From DATILI01 sp035476635 (lineage in GTDB: Bacteria > Pseudomonadota > Gammaproteobacteria > Burkholderiales > Burkholderiaceae_C): 6,275 nt of DNA. The position numbers were made by a program, and so were the translations under genes. The notes below the pieces were generated by a model, which was not told where the DNA came from, searched no databases, and was given only the letters and a program-made list of their open reading frames with translations. Shown here piece after piece: positions 1-6,275 of the stretch. The stretch covers positions 1 to 6,275 of the forward strand of contig DATILI010000310.1 in assembly GCA_035476635.1 (NCBI GenBank), read 5' to 3'. Positions within the stretch are counted from its first letter, which is position 1. Every line of letters begins with the position of its first letter.

Positions 1-170
1 CCCTGCGACAGGATGCAAGGCTCGATCACGCCGATCATGGGCGCCAGAAACATCCGGGAAGGCCGGTCACGCAGATGAAGCAGCGTTGCCTGGGTCAACG
101 CGGCGATACTCAAAAAGCTGGCGCATGCCACCAGCACTGCAGCACGTCGCGTGCTTGATAATTTACCCAT
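1..170 (-). CDS. Partial hypothetical protein with signal-peptide-like N-terminus (5' end of a divergent gene)
   Basis: I do not recognise this gene. Read on the minus strand from the ATG at 170-168, the frame is open to the left edge, giving 56 complete codons. The N-terminus has the layout of a Sec signal or membrane anchor: a basic start (K3, R8, R9), a hydrophobic stretch at about residues 10-26 (AAVLVACASFLSIAALT), then an Ala/Thr-rich segment (TQAT) that could hold a cleavage site. After it come a basic patch (HLRDRPSR, about 32-39) and another mildly hydrophobic segment (MFLAPMIGVIEPCIL). A GAGGG lies 5 bases upstream of the ATG. The gene is divergent from the alpha-2-macroglobulin gene, with 163 bases between the two starts. 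The plus-strand frames here have no good start with a ribosome binding site, so the minus reading is favoured. The call rests on start, RBS and signal-like sequence only; the product is secreted or membrane-attached by inference. Confidence 0.5.
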   Translation of the reverse strand, partial: MGKLSSTRRAAVLVACASFLSIAALTQATLLHLRDRPSRMFLAPMIGVIEPCILSQ

Positions 171-175
171 TGCAG

Positions 176-180
176 CCCTC
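176..180 (-). promoter_or_regulatory. Ribosome binding site of the divergent minus-strand gene
   Basis: On the minus strand the bases read GAGGG, followed by CTGCA and the ATG at 170. The 5-base spacing is in the normal range, and this supports ATG 170 as the start of the partial gene. Confidence 0.45.
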
Positions 181-193
181 GAAAGAGAGCCGT

Positions 194-203
194 ACTGTAC
201 AGT
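194..203. promoter_or_regulatory. Perfect 10-bp palindrome ACTGTACAGT in the divergent intergenic region (candidate operator)
   Basis: ACTGTACAGT equals its own reverse complement. It lies 24 bases upstream of the minus-strand ATG and 130 bases upstream of the plus-strand GTG. Read on the minus strand, its TACAGT half resembles a -10 element (4 of 6 matches to TATAAT). A TTGCCG 15 bases upstream (plus positions 215-220) resembles a -35 (4 of 6), but that spacing is short, so the promoter reading is weak. An operator overlapping a divergent promoter would fit the location. I know of no regulator that I can assign to it. Confidence 0.22.
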
Positions 204-314
204 GAATGCCCGGCCGGCAAACAGCAAGTAGCTGCGCGGATCCTGCTGAAACGCGCCGGCAACAAATGAAACCCCTGCGCCCGCCAGGCGCGCCAAAAAT
301 TGGGCTACGCTTGC

Positions 315-333
315 CTTCCGTCCAGGAGGAAGC
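315..333 (+). promoter_or_regulatory. Strong Shine-Dalgarno of the alpha-2-macroglobulin gene, within a possible small hairpin
   Basis: AGGAGG at 324-329 is a near-perfect Shine-Dalgarno, followed by the 4-base spacer AAGC and the GTG at 334. The spacing is on the short side but usable, and no other in-frame start nearby has a comparable site. This decides the start. CTTCC (315-319) can pair with GGAAG (328-332) around an 8-base loop, burying the last two G of the Shine-Dalgarno. A five-pair stem is weak, so control of translation by it is speculative. Confidence 0.7.
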
Positions 334-390
334 GTGCAATCCATCGCAAAAACAATCGCCCTTGCGGGCCTGGCACTCGCGGCGTTCGCC
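334..390 (+). other. Signal peptide of the alpha-2-macroglobulin (no lipobox)
   Basis: Residues 1-19 have K6 followed by a hydrophobic core (TIALAGLALAAF) and an A-F-A at 17-19, matching the A-X-A rule of signal peptidase I, so cleavage after A19 is likely. No cysteine lies near the end of the core; the first cysteine of the protein is C64. The protein is therefore not predicted to be a lipoprotein, unlike E. coli YfhM, which is lipid-anchored. It should be free in the periplasm, or stay attached if the signal is not cleaved. Confidence 0.75.
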
Positions 391-3300
391 GCCCATTCGT
401 TTCAGATCACCAGCCTTGTGCCGCAAGGCGAAGTGGCGCGCGTGCGCCAGGTGGTGGCCAAGTTCGACGACAGCGCTGTCGCCTTCGGCGACCCGAAAGC
501 GCCCGCGCCGCTTGCCTTGAGTTGCAGCGATGCGCAAGCCAGCAAGGGCACGGGCCGCTGGACGAGTGACCGCGAATGGGTCTTCGATTTCGAGAACGAC
601 CTGCCGCCTGGCGTGCAATGCAGCCTGCAGGCGCGCGCCGGCTTCAAGAGTCCCAAGGGCGCTGAACTGAGTGGCACCACCAGCGCCAGGTTCAACACCG
701 GCGGGCCGTTCGTGCAGACCATCCACCCCGGCACCTACCAGCGCATCGACGAAGAGCAGTTTTTCGTGCTGCAGCTCAACGGCGCGGCTACCTTGCAAAG
801 CGTGCGCGACAACGTCTGGTGCGCGGTCGAGGGCCTGGGCGAGCGCGTGCCGCCCAAGCTCATCGAAGGCCAGGAGCGCGGCGAACTGCTCAAGGCCTAC
901 AACCTGGAAAAGGCAGCTGCCAAGGACCCTTTGAAATTCGTCACCTTGGCCTGCAACCGGCGCCTGTCGCCCTCGGCCAAGGTGCAGATCATCTACGGCA
1001 AGGGCGTGAGCACGCCCAGCGGCATTGCCAACGCCGTGGAAAAGCGCTTCGCCTTCCAGGTGCGCGAGCCGTTTTCCGCCACCTTCAACTGCGAGCGCGA
1101 AAACGCGCAGGCGGCCTGCCTGCCGATCCGGCCCATGTCGCTGAGCTTCAACGCGCCGGTGCCGCGCGCGCTGGCCGAAGGCATCGTGCTCAAGTCGGCC
1201 AAGGAGACGATCAAGCCGAGCTTCGAGCGTGAAGAAGGCGGCGACGCGCTGGTCAACAGCGTGCAATTCAAGCGGATCTTCACCGAGCGCACGCCCTACA
1301 CGCTGGAGTTGCCCAAGGACTTCAAGGACGCCTCCGGGCGCGCGCTGCGCAATGCCGAAAGCTTCCCGCTCAAGGTCGCCACCGGCCCGATGCCGCCGCT
1401 GGCCAAATTTGCTGCGGCGCCGTTTGGCATCGTCGAGCGTTTCGGCGAGCCCGATGCGCAAGCCGGTGGCCGCGCGCTGCTGCCGGTGACCTTGCGCAAC
1501 GTCGAGCCCGCGCTCAAGGCCCAGGGCTTCGCGCCCGGCAAGGTCAGCGAGATGCAACCGAAGACCGACGCGGAAATCATTGCCTGGTTTCAGAAGGTGC
1601 AGCGCTTTGATTCCTTCAACGTTTCGCGCAAGGAGGCCGCAGCCGCGGTCAAGGGCCCGCTGCCCAAGGCGCTGGACAGCGACGGCAAGGAATGGGTGCA
1701 GTCACGCATGGTCTCGCTGCTGGCCGGCCAAAGCGGCGTGAAGACGCTGGACCTGCCGCAAGCCGTGGGCAACGACCCGCGGCCCTTCGAGGTGGTCGGC
1801 ATTCCACTGTCGCCCGGATTTCATGTGGTCGAGATTGCGTCGCAAAAGCTTGGCGACGCGCTGCTGGACGAGCGCCATGGCGCGGGCCGTACGATGTTCG
1901 TCCGCACCTCGGCCCTGGTGACGAATCTCGGCGTGCACTTCAAGCTCGGTCGCGAAAACGCCATGGCCTGGGTCACCACGCTGGACAAGGGCCAGCCCGT
2001 GGCGCAGGCCACGGTGCGCGTCTCCGACTGCAGGGGCCGCGAGCTTGCAAGTGGCACGACCAACGCGCAGGGACTGGTGGAGATCAAGGGCCTTTCGCCC
2101 GAACCGCCGCAGTGCAATGAAGACGGCGAGAGCAGGCAGGCCTACTTCGTGAGCGCGCGCGCGAAATCGATGGCAGGCACCGCCGCCGACGGCGTCGAAG
2201 ACCTGGCCTTCACCTGGAGCGACTGGCACCGCGGCATCGAGCCCTGGCGCTTCAATGTGCCCACGAGCAGCGACCCGCTGCCCGATGAACGTGCGCACAC
2301 CATCTTCGACCGCACCCTGCTGCGCGCCGGCGAGACCGTGTCGATGAAGCACATCCTGCGTACGCAGACGCGCAACGGCTTCGGCCTGGCCGAGGCCGCG
2401 CCGTCGACGCTCACCGTCACCCACGTGGGCAGCGGCCAGCAGTACACCCAAGCCATCCAGTGGCGCAAGACGGCCACCGGCGGCCACAGCGCGGAGAACA
2501 GCTTCGCGATCCCGCCGGCGGCCAAGCTCGGGGTCTACCAGGTCACGCTCAGCGGCAGCGAGGGCAGCACGGGACGCGAGCGCAATTTCACAAACGGCGA
2601 GTTTCGCGTCGAGGAGTTCCGCCTGCCGGTGCTCGAAGGCCGGGTCACACCGACAGAGAAGAAGGCGCTGGTCAACGTGAAGACGGTGCCGACCGACGTG
2701 CAGATCAACTACGTCTCCGGCGGCGGCGCCTCCAGCCTGCCGGTGCGTGTGTCGGCCCTGGTGCGCGGCAAGTACCTGAGCTATGCCGATTACGAGACCT
2801 TCAGTTTCAACCCGCCGCGCGGTCAGCGTGAGGGTACGAGCGAAGGCGAGGAAGAAGCCACCTCGTCGCAAGACCAGCGCGTGATCGCCGACAAGCTGCC
2901 ACTGACGCTGGACAAGAACGGTGCAGGCAAAGTCACTGTCGACAAGCTGCCCGCGGCCAGGCAGCCGCAGGAACTGTTGCTCGAAGCGACCTATGCCGAC
3001 CCGAATGGCGAGGTGCAGACGATCCGCAGCGTGAACACGCTCTGGCCGGCCGGCGTGGTCGCGGGCATCAAGACCGATGGTTGGGTGTCGGCGAGCCAGA
3101 AGATCCGCTTCCAGGCCCTGGCGCTGGACCTCGCGGGCAAGCCGGCGCCCGAGACCGCGCTCGAAGTCAAGGCCGTGGCCCGCATCGTCAGCTCCAGCCG
3201 CAAGCGCATGGTGGGTGGCTTCTACACCTACGACAACAAGACCGAGATCAAGGATCTCGGCACGGTGTGCAGCGGCAAGAGCGACGCGCGCGGCCTGCTG

Positions 3301-6275
3301 CTGTGCGAGACCAGCCTGCGCGAGCCCGGCGAAGTCGAATTGGTGGTCACGGCGAAAGACAAGGACGGCAACAGCATCCAGGCCGCCAGCTCGGTCTGGG
3401 TGACCAGGCAGGGCGAGCTCTGGTTTGGCGGCGAAAACCACGACCGCATCGATTTGCTGCCCGAGAAGAAAAGCTACCAGCCGGGCGAGACCGCCAAATT
3501 CCAGGTGCGCATGCCGTTTCGCTTTGCGACCGCGCTGGTGGCGGTGGAGCGCGAGGGGGTGATCGAAACGCAGGTCATGCAACTCAACGGGCAAGACCCG
3601 ACGGTGAGCCTGCAGATCAAGGAGGGCTGGGGCCCGAACGTCTATGTCAGCGTTCTGGCCGTGCGCGGGCGCCTGCGCGACGTGGCCTGGTATTCGTTCT
3701 TCACCTGGGGCTTCAAGGCGCCGCGCGAGTGGTGGACGGCCTTCTGGTACGAGGGCCGCGAATACGTGGCGCCCACCGCGCTGGTGGACTTGAGCAAGCC
3801 TGCATTCCGCCTGGGCCTGGCTGAAATTCGCGTCGGCACCAAGGCGCACCAGCTTGAGGTCAAGGTCGCGGCCGACAAGGAAAGCTATCCCGTGCGCGGC
3901 AAGGCGCTGGTCACGGTCAACGTCAAGCTGCCCAATGGCCAACCCGCCGCGCATGCCGAAGTGGCCCTGGCCGCGGTCGACCAGGCCCTGCTGGAGCTGA
4001 TGCCCAACAACAGCTGGAATCTGCTGGAGGCGATGCTGCAGCGCCGCGCCTGGGGCGTGGAGACCTCCACGGCCCAGATGGAGATCATCGGCCGGCGCCA
4101 CTATGGCCGCAAGGCCGTGCCCGCGGGCGGCGGCGGTGGGCGCGCGCCGACGCGCGAGCTGCTCGATACGCTGTTGCTCTGGAACCCGAAGCTCGCACTG
4201 GACGCGAACGGGCAGGCCCAGGTCACGGTGCCTCTGAACGACGCGCTGACCACGTTCAAGATCGTCGCGGTGGCGGATGCCGCCACCGGCCTGTTCGGCA
4301 CGGGGCAAACCAGCATCCGCGCCACGCAAGACTTGCAGATCATCAGCGGCCTGCCGCCCCTGGTGCGCGAGGACGATCAATTTCGCGCGCAGCTGACCTT
4401 GCGCAACACCACGCAAAAGGCGATGAAGGTGGAGGTGGCCCCGCGCGCCACGCTCATCGATGTGAAGCCGCAGACGGTGGACATCCCCGCTGGCGAGGCG
4501 CGTGAAGTCACCTGGAACGTGACCGCGCCCGTGCAACTCGCGCTCACGCGCAGCGAGGCCATCCTCTGGGAAATTGAAGCCAAGGACACCCTCGGCGGCG
4601 CGCGCGACGCGCTCAAGGCGCGCCAGCGCATCGTGCCGGCCGTGCCGCTGACCGTGCAGCAGGCCACGCTGGTGCAGCTCGACGGCCCGTTCGCAATCGA
4701 CGTGGCGGCGCCGGCAGATGCCTTGCCGGGCCGCGGTGGCCTGAAGCTCGCGCTGCAACCCAAACTCGCCGAAGGCCTGCCCGGCGTGCGCGACTGGTTC
4801 GCGCGCTACCCCTTCGTCTGCCTGGAGCAGAAAACCAGCAAGTCGGTGGGCCTGCGCGACGGCAAGCTGTGGCAGAACGTGGCCGCGCAATTGCCGACCT
4901 ACCTGGACAGCGATGGCCTGGCCAACTACTTCCCGCCGCGCGACGGCGAAGCCAACCGCGGCAGCGATGTGCTGACGGCCTATGTGCTCGCCGCCACCCA
5001 TGAGGCCGCGAGCCTGAACCCGGAGTTCGCGTTGCCCGACGCGGTGCGCGCGCCGATGGAGCGCGGGCTGGTCGCCTTTGTCGAAGGGCGCATCCAGCGC
5101 GAATTCTGGAGCCCGCGCAAGGACCTGGACGTGCGCAAGCTCGCCGCGCTGGAAGCGCTCTCGCGCTACGGCAAAGCGCAGGGCCGCATGGTCGGCAGCA
5201 TCACCATCGCGCCCAACCAGTGGCCAACGCACGCGGTGATCGACTGGTTCAACATCCTCAAGCGCGTGAACGATGTGCCGCAGCGCGAGCAGCGCCTGGC
5301 CGAGGCCACGCAAGTACTCAGGAGCCGCCTGAGTTTCCAGGGAACCAAGCTCGTGTTCAGCACCGAGAAGGACGACTACTGGTGGTGGCTGATGACCAAC
5401 GGCGACGTCAACACCGCGCGCCTGATGCTCGCCGTGATGGACGACCCGGCCTGGAAGGACGACATGGGGCGCCTGGCCAACGGCTTCATCGCGCGCCAGC
5501 AGCGCGGCGCCTGGCACACCACCACCGCCAACCTTTGGGGCGGCCTGGCGCTGGACAAGTTCTCGCAGAAGTTCGAGGCCACGCCGGTGACGGGGCTGAC
5601 CAAGGCGGGCATGGGGGGTTCGGCAAGCGGCACGGGCACGGCGAGCGTCGACTGGGCCAAGGTTGACCGCGTAAAGACCACCGACCCGGCCGGCGCACCG
5701 CACATGAGCACCTGGTTCGGCGCACCCGCCGCGCCCGGCAACCTGCGCAACAACAGCATGTTCCTGCCCTGGCCGAAGGACGGCGCGAAAGACACGCTGA
5801 ACGTCGCCCAGCACGGCACCGGTAAGCCGTGGCTCACCGTGCAATCGGTGGCGGCCGTCGAGCTCAAGGCGCCGTTCAGCGCCGGCTACGTGCTGAAGAA
5901 AACCATCACGCCGGTAGAACAGGCCGTGGCCGGCAAATACAGCCGCGGCGATGTGCTGCGCGTCAAGCTCGAAGTCAACGCCACAGCCGACATGACCTGG
6001 GTCGTCGTCACCGACCCGATCCCCGGCGGCGCCACCATCCTGGGCGGTGGCCTGGGGCGCGATTCGCAGATCGCCACGCAAGGCGAAAAGCGCGCGGGAT
6101 GGAGCTGGCCAGCCTTCGAAGAGCGCAGCTTCGAGTCCTTCCGCGCCTACTACGAGTACGTGCCCAAGGGAACGCTGTCGCTGGAATACACCGTGCGCCT
6201 GAACAACGTCGGCGACTTCGCCATGCCGCCATCGCGCGTGGAGGCGATGTATGCGCCGGAGATGTTTGGTGAGGT
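334..6275 (+). CDS. Bacterial alpha-2-macroglobulin, thioester (CLEQ) type, C-terminus cut by window edge
   Basis: A predicted periplasmic protease trap: in this family a protease cuts the bait region, the protein changes shape, and the thioester binds the attacker covalently. The frame is open from GTG 334 to the right edge (1980 codons). GTG was chosen for AGGAGG 4 bases upstream and the signal peptide that follows. Seen in order: signal peptide (1-19); three Ig-like domains (24-351); macroglobulin core starting near APFGIVER (about 362); an MG2-like segment with RTLLRAGETVSMKHILR (660-676); the bait-domain motif KKSYQPGETAKFQVR (about 1045-1058); VALAAVDQALLEL (1210-1222); bait segment (about 1232-1269); A2M domain with LLDTLLLWNPKL (from 1276); thioester domain with C1496-L-E-Q1499; RGAWHTTTANLWGG (1724-1737) late in that domain; and a C-terminal MG domain (about 1856-1980). 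Family members I recall end shortly after a similar AMYAPEMFGE, so only a few tens of residues are probably missing. E. coli YfhM is about 1650 residues; the extra length is at the N-terminus. The gene is related to yfhM, but I give no symbol because of its different architecture. Confidence 0.96.
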   Translation, partial: MQSIAKTIALAGLALAAFAAHSFQITSLVPQGEVARVRQVVAKFDDSAVAFGDPKAPAPLALSCSDAQASKGTGRWTSDREWVFDFENDLPPGVQCSLQARAGFKSPKGAELSGTTSARFNTGGPFVQTIHPGTYQRIDEEQFFVLQLNGAATLQSVRDNVWCAVEGLGERVPPKLIEGQERGELLKAYNLEKAAAKDPLKFVTLACNRRLSPSAKVQIIYGKGVSTPSGIANAVEKRFAFQVREPFSATFNCERENAQAACLPIRPMSLSFNAPVPRALAEGIVLKSAKETIKPSFEREEGGDALVNSVQFKRIFTERTPYTLELPKDFKDASGRALRNAESFPLKVATGPMPPLAKFAAAPFGIVERFGEPDAQAGGRALLPVTLRNVEPALKAQGFAPGKVSEMQPKTDAEIIAWFQKVQRFDSFNVSRKEAAAAVKGPLPKALDSDGKEWVQSRMVSLLAGQSGVKTLDLPQAVGNDPRPFEVVGIPLSPGFHVVEIASQKLGDALLDERHGAGRTMFVRTSALVTNLGVHFKLGRENAMAWVTTLDKGQPVAQATVRVSDCRGRELASGTTNAQGLVEIKGLSPEPPQCNEDGESRQAYFVSARAKSMAGTAADGVEDLAFTWSDWHRGIEPWRFNVPTSSDPLPDERAHTIFDRTLLRAGETVSMKHILRTQTRNGFGLAEAAPSTLTVTHVGSGQQYTQAIQWRKTATGGHSAENSFAIPPAAKLGVYQVTLSGSEGSTGRERNFTNGEFRVEEFRLPVLEGRVTPTEKKALVNVKTVPTDVQINYVSGGGASSLPVRVSALVRGKYLSYADYETFSFNPPRGQREGTSEGEEEATSSQDQRVIADKLPLTLDKNGAGKVTVDKLPAARQPQELLLEATYADPNGEVQTIRSVNTLWPAGVVAGIKTDGWVSASQKIRFQALALDLAGKPAPETALEVKAVARIVSSSRKRMVGGFYTYDNKTEIKDLGTVCSGKSDARGLLLCETSLREPGEVELVVTAKDKDGNSIQAASSVWVTRQGELWFGGENHDRIDLLPEKKSYQPGETAKFQVRMPFRFATALVAVEREGVIETQVMQLNGQDPTVSLQIKEGWGPNVYVSVLAVRGRLRDVAWYSFFTWGFKAPREWWTAFWYEGREYVAPTALVDLSKPAFRLGLAEIRVGTKAHQLEVKVAADKESYPVRGKALVTVNVKLPNGQPAAHAEVALAAVDQALLELMPNNSWNLLEAMLQRRAWGVETSTAQMEIIGRRHYGRKAVPAGGGGGRAPTRELLDTLLLWNPKLALDANGQAQVTVPLNDALTTFKIVAVADAATGLFGTGQTSIRATQDLQIISGLPPLVREDDQFRAQLTLRNTTQKAMKVEVAPRATLIDVKPQTVDIPAGEAREVTWNVTAPVQLALTRSEAILWEIEAKDTLGGARDALKARQRIVPAVPLTVQQATLVQLDGPFAIDVAAPADALPGRGGLKLALQPKLAEGLPGVRDWFARYPFVCLEQKTSKSVGLRDGKLWQNVAAQLPTYLDSDGLANYFPPRDGEANRGSDVLTAYVLAATHEAASLNPEFALPDAVRAPMERGLVAFVEGRIQREFWSPRKDLDVRKLAALEALSRYGKAQGRMVGSITIAPNQWPTHAVIDWFNILKRVNDVPQREQRLAEATQVLRSRLSFQGTKLVFSTEKDDYWWWLMTNGDVNTARLMLAVMDDPAWKDDMGRLANGFIARQQRGAWHTTTANLWGGLALDKFSQKFEATPVTGLTKAGMGGSASGTGTASVDWAKVDRVKTTDPAGAPHMSTWFGAPAAPGNLRNNSMFLPWPKDGAKDTLNVAQHGTGKPWLTVQSVAAVELKAPFSAGYVLKKTITPVEQAVAGKYSRGDVLRVKLEVNATADMTWVVVTDPIPGGATILGGGLGRDSQIATQGEKRAGWSWPAFEERSFESFRAYYEYVPKGTLSLEYTVRLNNVGDFAMPPSRVEAMYAPEMFGE
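403..1386 (+). other. N-terminal extension: three tandem Ig-like domains, each with a cysteine pair
   Basis: Residues about 24-351 can be divided into three beta-rich units: about 24-122 (ending RFNTG), 125-244 (ending RFAFQVRE) and 248-351 (ending PLKVATG). The first and third have the cadence of bacterial Ig-like domains of the Big_5 kind: an opening strand such as MSLSFNAPV, a late strand such as TPYTLELPKDFKDASGRAL, and a final strand F-x-V-x-T-G. Each unit has exactly two cysteines (C64/C96, C163/C207, C253/C262). The usual macroglobulin core seems to begin after this block, so I read it as an added N-terminal arm. The boundaries are by eye, and the middle unit is the least certain. Confidence 0.5.
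4027..4140 (+). other. Candidate bait region of the alpha-2-macroglobulin
   Basis: Residues about 1232-1269 lie between the VDQALLEL strand of the bait-region domain and the LLLWNP start of the A2M domain, about 230-265 residues before the thioester cysteine, roughly where the E. coli protein has its bait. The segment is rich in Arg and Lys (R1237, R1238, R1254, R1255, R1259, K1260), also has aromatic residues (W1240, H1256, Y1257), and ends in five glycines (1265-1269) before R1270. It therefore offers cut sites for trypsin-like and chymotrypsin-like proteases. The location follows from family layout; the exact edges are uncertain. Confidence 0.6.
4819..4830 (+). other. Thioester motif Cys-Leu-Glu-Gln (C1496-Q1499)
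   Basis: The four codons TGC CTG GAG CAG encode CLEQ in the context RYPFVCLEQKTSKSVG. In alpha-2-macroglobulins and complement C3/C4 the Cys and Gln of C-x-E-Q form the internal thioester that binds targets covalently. Its presence separates this protein from the E. coli YfaS type, which lacks the motif. C1496 is the only cysteine in the protein without a nearby partner, as a thioester cysteine should be. Confidence 0.93.
5899..6275 (+). other. C-terminal macroglobulin domain (bMG10-like), truncated
   Basis: Residues about 1856-1980 run from TITPVEQAVAGKYSRGDVL through VVVTDPIPGGATIL (1890-1903) and FRAYYEYVPKGTLSLEYTVRL (about 1936-1955) to FAMPPSRVEAMYAPEMFGE at the edge. The DPIPGG and 'YTVR...G.F..PP..VEAMY.PE' pattern is typical of the last domain of bacterial alpha-2-macroglobulins. 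The final strand and stop codon lie beyond the window. Confidence 0.75.

Noticed and set aside
194..203. LexA (SOS) box
   Set aside because: LexA sites of this lineage have CTGT and ACAG separated by eight bases; here the two halves touch.
2..204. Plus-strand open frame entering from the left edge, ending at the TGA 202-204
   Set aside because: The translation is basic, low-information sequence with no recognisable motif. The opposite strand has a start, an RBS and a signal-like N-terminus in the same place.
277..301. Rho-independent terminator in the leader (GCGCC/GGCGC stem, then AAAAATT)
   Set aside because: The stem has only five pairs. On the plus strand it is followed by A residues, not a T run, and on the minus strand the T run precedes the stem.
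206..520. Plus-strand frame starting at ATG 206 (104 codons)
   Set aside because: It overlaps the start of the real gene in another frame, has no convincing ribosome binding site, and its Arg/Pro/Ser-rich product is typical of out-of-frame GC-rich DNA.
163..1557. Minus-strand open frame of 464 codons
   Set aside because: It is in the same antisense frame as the one above, opposite the N-terminal part of the real gene, with the same shadow composition and no domain or signal. It ends by chance at a TTA in the divergent gene's start region.
4819..4830. Classification as the YfaS/MagD type of macroglobulin lacking a thioester
   Set aside because: The signal peptide without a lipobox suggested this type, but the complete CLEQ motif in a standard thioester-domain context rules it out.
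1702..6081. Very long minus-strand open frame as a real gene
   Set aside because: It is antisense and codon-aligned to the alpha-2-macroglobulin gene. Its product is rich in His, Arg, Ala, Gly and Leu with no recognisable domain, and its openness follows from the sense gene avoiding TTA, CTA and TCA.

Overview
The window reads as chromosomal DNA from a GC-rich proteobacterium. Base composition, strong G/C preference at third codon positions, and wording such as YPFVCLEQ and AMYAPEMFGE (which I recall from Burkholderiales/Comamonadaceae homologues) point to a betaproteobacterium of that order. The taxonomic placement is inference. I see no mobile element, CRISPR array, tRNA or rRNA.

Layout: (1) Positions 1-170, minus strand: the 5' end of a divergently transcribed small gene of unknown function. 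It starts with ATG at 170, has a usable ribosome binding site and a signal-peptide-like or membrane-anchor N-terminus, and runs off the left edge. (2) Positions 171-333: a 163-base divergent intergenic region with a perfect 10-bp palindrome and, just before position 334, a strong Shine-Dalgarno sequence that can be drawn partly inside a small hairpin. (3) Positions 334-6275, plus strand: one very large open frame of 1980 codons, truncated by the right edge probably only a few tens of codons before its stop. It encodes a bacterial alpha-2-macroglobulin with the thioester motif CLEQ.

The large protein is a predicted periplasmic protease trap. In order it has: a Sec signal peptide without a lipobox cysteine; three tandem Ig-like domains, each with its own cysteine pair; a series of macroglobulin (MG) domains; a bait-region segment rich in Arg/Lys and ending in five glycines; the A2M domain; the thioester domain with C1496-L-E-Q1499; and a C-terminal macroglobulin domain. 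The visible protein has 11 cysteines: five close pairs and the single thioester cysteine, the pattern expected of an exported, disulphide-bonded thioester protein. In many proteobacteria such a gene is followed by pbpC (penicillin-binding protein 1C); that region is outside this window.

The window is ordinary apart from this gene. The points worth a second look are the missing lipobox, the Ig-like N-terminal extension, the bait sequence, and the divergent regulatory region. A very long open frame antisense to the gene is explained by codon avoidance and is not called as a gene.
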